This document shows, piece by piece, positions 6,733-8,297 of a stretch of 8,297 nt of DNA. How positions within the stretch are numbered: position 1 is the stretch's first letter; each line of letters opens with the position of its first letter. The notes below the pieces were generated by a model, which saw only the letters and a program-made list of their open reading frames with translations, did no database searches and had not been told where the DNA came from. The stretch covers positions 1 to 8,297 of the forward strand of contig JAEXPL010000314.1 in the NCBI GenBank assembly GCA_023446865.1, in the 5' to 3' direction. The position numbers and the translations under genes are program-made. The stretch comes from Verrucomicrobiota bacterium. GTDB lineage: Bacteria; Verrucomicrobiota; Verrucomicrobiia; Opitutales; Opitutaceae.

Positions 6733-8007
6733 TCACTCGCGCCCGCGGGGCAGTTCCCGGCCCAGCGCCTTGGCCAGCCCGGCGCGGCAGTCCGCGCAGA
6801 GCGCCACGTCCTTGGCATCGTGCTCGGCCAGGGAACTCGGATACGAGCGGGCGCACCCCGGGTCCCCGCAACGCGGCACCCCGAGTGCAAAACCGAGCGA
6901 CGACAGGAGCTGCTTGGTCGTGCGCGCCACCAGCCGCTCGCTGCGCGGCGGCTCGCCCGTGGTGACGGCGGCGAACCGCGCGTACGAGACCACCGCATAC
7001 CCGCCCTCGGCGGCCGCGCTGCCGAAGACGTAATCGGCGAGGCCCGCGTAGAGATCCACCGGGACCAGCGCCACGGAGATCACCCGGCCCCGGCCGCCCG
7101 GCGGTTGCGCGGTGCGCAGGCGCGGCAGGATCGTCGTTGCATCCCACTGGAAAACCTTGTCCGCCGCCGCGACCCGCGCCGCCAACGCCTCCAGCCCCTT
7201 CGCGTTCGCCTCGCGGGTTAGGAGCGTCCGCATCAGCTCGATTATCTGATCGGGGCTGAGCTTCTCCGGATGGAGCTGTTCGCCGTTGAGCCGCACCAAC
7301 CCCATTCGGGGATCATCCCACGGCATCGTACGGCGCAGATCGGCCGCGAGAAACACACGGCCGTTCCGGTCCGGCGCGCCGAGATCGAGCGCGTCCTCGC
7401 TCACCCCAATCCGCACCCCAAGCAAGGCGGCCAAGTTCCGACCCACCGCCTGCATCAACCAGCGCTCCGTCGCGGTGGCCGGCACCAAGCCGATGACGAT
7501 CTCCTCCGGCGCCGGCACGACCTCGCGCAGCGACGGCAACGGCGGCAGGGTCGCCGGAGGCGCAAAACGTGCACACAGCGCCAACTCCCGATCCGTCTCC
7601 GCCAGCCGCGCCACCTGCTCGGCCACTACCCGCGCGCCCTCGGCATCGCCCAGCGTCGCCAAGACATCCGCATACCGAAGCTTCGCGTCGAAATTCCACG
7701 GCCGCACCAACCCGGCGCGCCGGTATTGCTCCCGCGCTTCGGTCAGCCGCCCACGGTCCCGGAGCATATCAGCCGCCGCGACAATCACCGCCACCTGCCG
7801 AGCCGCCTCCGCGGTATTCCCCTGCTCGGCCGCTCGCCAAACGATTTCCGCCTCCCCGACCAGCTTGGTCAGCGCGGCGGCCTCCCGGTCGCGGTTCGCC
7901 CCGGCCAACGGCAGGGCCAGCACCAAGCCCAGCACAATCGCCAGTGCGCAATCCCGGCCGCGCCCGTTGCTGCGATTGTCCGTCCGACCGCGTGTGTGGC
8001 TTCGCAT
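6733..8007 (-). CDS. Exported archaemetzincin-like (M54) protein with inactivated zinc-protease motif
   Basis: This 424-residue protein has an Arg-rich start and a hydrophobic core (about 21-37, CALAIVLGLVLALPLAGA), a probable signal peptide or membrane anchor. Residues about 42-145 are Ala-rich helices resembling tetratricopeptide repeats (LTEAREQYRRAGLVRPWNFD). From about 168 the sequence follows archaemetzincins: VPVDLYAGLADYVFG (315-329), AVVSYARF (338-345), then the zinc region. The family motif HExxHxxGxxHC-x4-C reads SSLGFALGVPRC-x4-C (369-385), so the three His ligands are Ser369, Phe373 and Arg379, and the catalytic Glu is Ser370. The structural zinc cysteines remain: Cys380, Cys385, Cys404 and Cys407, with SSL (391-393) and Asp397 also in register. 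It is probably a non-proteolytic relative with a binding or structural role. The ATG at 8007 places the signal segment near the N-terminus; an ATG 50 codons upstream (8157) would overlap the ATPase remnant. Weak ribosome site. It is convergent with an apparently active metzincin. Confidence 0.82.
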   Translation of the reverse strand: MRSHTRGRTDNRSNGRGRDCALAIVLGLVLALPLAGANRDREAAALTKLVGEAEIVWRAAEQGNTAEAARQVAVIVAAADMLRDRGRLTEAREQYRRAGLVRPWNFDAKLRYADVLATLGDAEGARVVAEQVARLAETDRELALCARFAPPATLPPLPSLREVVPAPEEIVIGLVPATATERWLMQAVGRNLAALLGVRIGVSEDALDLGAPDRNGRVFLAADLRRTMPWDDPRMGLVRLNGEQLHPEKLSPDQIIELMRTLLTREANAKGLEALAARVAAADKVFQWDATTILPRLRTAQPPGGRGRVISVALVPVDLYAGLADYVFGSAAAEGGYAVVSYARFAAVTTGEPPRSERLVARTTKQLLSSLGFALGVPRCGDPGCARSYPSSLAEHDAKDVALCADCRAGLAKALGRELPRGRE

Positions 8008-8077
8008 CGCGGCACTCAGGCAGCGTTTCCGCCGCGGCGCAAACTCCGTTACAACAGCCGCGCAGCGCCGGCCAAGT

Positions 8078-8191
8078 TCACGCCCGGTCTTTGCCGAAGA
8101 GCAGCCGCAGGCCGTTGAGGCAGACGACCACCGTGCTGCCCTCGTGGGCGAACACACCGATCGTCAGCGGCACAGCCCCCCACCACTTCCA
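8078..8191 (-). pseudogene. C-terminal remnant of a heavy-metal P-type ATPase
   Basis: The minus-strand frame ending at the TGA at 8078-8080 encodes WWGAVPLTIGVFAHEGST followed by VVVCLNGLRLLFGKDRA. The elements PLxxGVxxHEGST and LNxLRLL are typical of the very end of Zn/Cd/Cu-transporting P1B ATPases, including the last transmembrane helix. Upstream of about 8191 the same frame stays open to the window edge, but it encodes polar, Cys/Arg/Ser-rich residues instead of the expected preceding membrane helix. No other frame restores the family there. The gene therefore seems truncated or rearranged close to its 3' end. A frameshift plus divergence, or an intact gene with an unusual C-terminus, cannot be excluded from this short piece. 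Confidence 0.55.
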
Positions 8192-8240
8192 CTGACACTG
8201 TCGCCACAGGTGCCCGCCGGCAGTCGCCCCCTCGATTGCG

Positions 8241-8297
8241 TCACGCCATTTCGGCGCTAGAGTCGAGGTGCTTCTGCAGCTCCTCGACTCCGCCGAA
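8241..8297 (-). CDS. Possible C-terminal end of an unidentified protein
   Basis: Entering from the window edge, one minus-strand frame reads FGGVEELQKHLDSSAEMA and stops at the TGA at 8241-8243. The helical, charged composition looks like a natural protein end, more so than the other two frames here. Only 18 residues are visible and I do not recognise the family. If real, this gene lies directly upstream of the ATPase remnant in the same direction. It could equally be chance open sequence. Confidence 0.3.
   Translation of the reverse strand, partial: FGGVEELQKHLDSSAEMA

Noticed and set aside
6860..6905. A frameshift or sequencing error as the reason for the missing HExxH in the archaemetzincin
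   Set aside because: The frame is continuous and the flanking motifs (YVFG upstream, C-x4-C downstream) are in the same frame. Neither alternative frame contains HExxH.
7286..8260. A 324-codon plus-strand frame opposite the archaemetzincin-like gene
   Set aside because: It is a Ser/Arg/Ala-rich shadow without motifs, while the minus frame contains ordered M54 features and a signal segment.

Overview
The window is GC-rich double-stranded DNA with dense, mostly divergent or convergent single genes. It looks like a chromosomal piece of a Verrucomicrobiota bacterium, probably Opitutaceae-like. This is inferred from the NagB/PIG-L fusion protein, the AraC regulator, an aldo/keto reductase of the long C-terminal-extension type, and a secreted protease with an Ig-like domain and a Gly-rich C-terminal tail. 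No sequence search was possible, so the taxon is not proven. No tRNA, rRNA, CRISPR array or insertion sequence was seen.

Layout. (1) 1-1455, minus: glucosamine-6-phosphate deaminase fused to a PIG-L/LmbE deacetylase domain, cut by the window start. (2) 1539-2420, plus: an AraC-family regulator divergent from it, with a candidate nagB promoter between them. (3) 2481-3662, minus: an aldo/keto reductase convergent with the regulator. (4) 3823-4893, plus: a zinc-dehydrogenase-fold protein that aligns without gaps to E. coli threonine dehydrogenase around its zinc sites, but has lost the catalytic-zinc cysteine and several other key residues. It is divergent from the reductase across a 160-bp region with an AT-rich palindrome. 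(5) 5024-6697, plus: a secreted metzincin protease (HExxHxxGxxHD) with an Ig-like domain and a Gly6/hydrophobic/Arg-Arg tail. (6) 6733-8007, minus: an exported protein with a helical-repeat N-terminus and a C-terminal archaemetzincin (M54) domain. All HExxHxxGxxH residues are substituted but the four structural cysteines remain. (7) 8078-8297, minus: what looks like the C-terminal remnant of a heavy-metal P-type ATPase, preceded by the last codons of an unidentified frame.

Functional reading. The left part fits amino-sugar catabolism under an AraC-type regulator. The middle pair are oxidoreductase-fold proteins, both departing from their family's metal sites: the reductase has lost its usual C-terminal 4Fe-4S cysteines, and the dehydrogenase has lost its catalytic zinc site. 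The right part places an apparently active exported metzincin tail to tail with an apparently inactive exported metzincin-fold protein. The most unusual items are the catalytically dead archaemetzincin and the dismantled threonine-dehydrogenase-like protein. Neither is explained by a frameshift, because the alternative frames at the altered sites do not restore the motifs.
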